Shown: piece by piece, positions 62,880-64,000 of the stretch
Numbering within the stretch: the first letter of the stretch is position 1
Layout of the letters: each line of letters starts with the position of its first letter
Origin: Melanopsichium pennsylvanicum
Taxonomy: Eukaryota; Basidiomycota; Ustilaginomycetes; Ustilaginales
NCBI GenBank assembly: GCA_900208305.1
Contig: OAPG01000016.1
Location: forward strand, 310,001-374,000
Reading direction: 5' to 3'
Length of the DNA stretch: 64,000 nucleotides
Notes under the pieces: model-generated
Database searches by the model: none
Told to the model about the DNA's origin: nothing
Seen by the model: only the letters and a program-made list of their open reading frames with translations
Position numbers and translations under genes: made by a program

Positions 62880-64000
62880 ATGCGACTTAACGGGAACCCA
62901 GATTTGCTCGCCTCGCCGCGAGTCCACTCGTTAGCTGACGCTGATGCAGCCCATATGCTCTACAAGCGTCAAGCCGCATCTTCTGCATCTTCTTCAGCTG
63001 TCTCGTCACAGTCAACTTCGTCAACGTCATCGCCTTCGTCGTCGTCGTCGTCTTCGTCTTCGTCTTCGTCGTCGTCGTCGTCTTCGTCTTCGTCTTCGTC
63101 GTCGTCTTCGTCTTCGTCTTCGTCAACATCTTCACCCACCATATCCTCCTCCTCTCAGGCCGGCGGTGCAGACGGGTCCTCTTCTGCTTATTCACCATCC
63201 GCGTCGTCCTCATCCAATTCTTCGGACACTTACGGTGGAATGAGCTCTCCGGCATCCGGTTCGCTCAATAGCACTCGCATCGTGCTGGGAAGAGGCTTCG
63301 CCAACGGTCAGCTCACCTACACTGTCCCTATCACCGCCGCCAACCAGCAGGTGAACGCACAGCTCGACACGGGCAGCGGTGATCTCTGGCTCGCAAATCA
63401 GGACTGTGACAGCGACTCGTGCCGAGGTCACCAGGGCTTGACCGTTACCAAGTTTAACGACCATGCCGATTCGGTGGTTGACCAAGACACTCCATTCAAC
63501 ATCAGCTACCTCCTCGGCTCTGCTTTAGGCAAGGTCAAGACCGCCTCGATGCTCTTTGGCGATCCCGTCTTGTCGCGTCTCATTGTCAACTCTCAAGCCT
63601 TCGGATCGTGCAATCAGGTGTCCGATGAAGACATGGACTCGGGCAACTTTTCTGGAATCATCGGTCTGGGTCCACCCGCCAACAGTCTCATCCAGGCCGA
63701 CCTCAATGCGACCAGTAATACAGCTTATTTGAATGTGAACGTACGCCCGCCCGAGACCGGTGCTGTCTTGGCAGGCTTCTGGTACAACGCTCGTCCCGGA
63801 CGCAGATTCATGGGCATCGGTCTGCAGCGTCTTGAAGAGGACGGCGGCAGCGGTGATAGTGTTTTGACCATCGGCAATCACGATCCTGCCTACGCAGGCA
63901 GCGTCAACCCCAACATCAGCTACACCAGCGCTATCGGCGACGCAGATGGTGTTGTGCGTCATTGGCGGGTCGCACTTACCGATCTCAGTGTTCAGCTCAC
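62880..64000 (+). CDS. pepsin-type aspartic protease, cut by the window edge
   Basis: 373 codons to the window end, no stop. After a short N-terminal region ending in LYKRQ (a Kex2-type site) comes a Ser tract of about 30 residues (63036-63123, TCG/TCT codons). The pepsin fold begins with GRGFANGQLTYTVPI and the first catalytic motif QLDTGSGDLWLAN (Asp163). NFSGIIGLG follows. The second catalytic Asp lies beyond the edge. Several N-x-S/T sites suggest passage through the secretory pathway. No signal peptide follows the ATG at 62880, and the in-frame sequence upstream to about 62650 is open but without ATG. The true start may be in an upstream exon. Related fungal enzymes include yapsin-like and vacuolar proteases; the subclass is undecided. 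Confidence 0.82.
   Translation, partial: MRLNGNPDLLASPRVHSLADADAAHMLYKRQAASSASSSAVSSQSTSSTSSPSSSSSSSSSSSSSSSSSSSSSSSSSSSSSSTSSPTISSSSQAGGADGSSSAYSPSASSSSNSSDTYGGMSSPASGSLNSTRIVLGRGFANGQLTYTVPITAANQQVNAQLDTGSGDLWLANQDCDSDSCRGHQGLTVTKFNDHADSVVDQDTPFNISYLLGSALGKVKTASMLFGDPVLSRLIVNSQAFGSCNQVSDEDMDSGNFSGIIGLGPPANSLIQADLNATSNTAYLNVNVRPPETGAVLAGFWYNARPGRRFMGIGLQRLEEDGGSGDSVLTIGNHDPAYAGSVNPNISYTSAIGDADGVVRHWRVALTDLSVQL

Overview
The window looks like a piece of a smut-fungus genome (Basidiomycota, Ustilaginales). The genes are mostly long single-exon reading frames for typical fungal proteins: a Bms1 GTPase, an SREBP-type factor, Pkc1 with two C1 domains, Rho1 with a CaaX end, a fungal hybrid-kinase phytochrome and an F-BAR/RhoGAP protein. 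The few introns have GT..AG ends. Intergenic DNA is rich in CT, CA and poly-T tracts. No viral, plasmid or bacterial sequence is evident. Species cannot be fixed from the sequence alone.

Layout. 1-9.3 kb: convergent PSR1-like phosphatase (+) and SRE1-like membrane-bound bHLH factor (-). 9.34 kb: an intron-containing tRNA-Phe. 9.9-13.4 kb: BMS1 (+). 13.6-14.4 kb: a CpG-depleted relic of repeated DNA. 15.5-17.6 kb: an Ert1/AcuK-type zinc-cluster regulator. 17.8-19.7 kb: an unrecognised multi-exon gene (-), divergent from OPI3 (+, 20.1-20.8 kb). 22.5-26.4 kb: PKC1 (+). 26.6-28.8 kb: a 5'-truncated LINE (-) with a 15-bp target-site duplication and a 27-nt poly(A). 29.2-32.3 kb: F-BAR/RhoGAP gene (-), divergent from RIO1 (+, 32.9-35.4 kb). 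35.7-39.7 kb: HOS3-type histone deacetylase in two exons (-). 40-42 kb: an island of repeats, with a short element with terminal inverted repeats, an older inverted copy and CpG-depleted flanks. 42.0 kb: a second tRNA-Phe (-). 42.3-44.4 kb: a probable mitochondrial protein (+) and a PQ-loop membrane protein (-). 45.9-50.5 kb: PHY1 (-). 50.5-56.3 kb: gene-poor. 56.3-57.6 kb: a three-exon secreted, probably GPI-anchored protein (+). 58.2-59.2 kb: RHO1 (-). 59-62.9 kb: gene-poor, with one possible spliced gene. 62.9 kb to the end: an aspartic protease cut by the window edge.

Function. Most genes are core housekeeping or regulatory genes: ribosome biogenesis (BMS1, RIO1), lipid and sterol control (SRE1, OPI3), cell-wall integrity (RHO1, PKC1, possibly the F-BAR/RhoGAP protein), chromatin (HOS3) and light sensing (PHY1). 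Nothing resembles a biosynthetic cluster or a new multi-gene system. The most unusual signal is compositional. In nearly every long gene the coding strand is C-rich at its 5' end and G-rich at its 3' end, on both strands, while the LINE does not change sign. The second is a mosaic of CpG-decayed and intact repeat copies at 40-42 kb, which implies past cytosine-methylation or RIP-like mutation.
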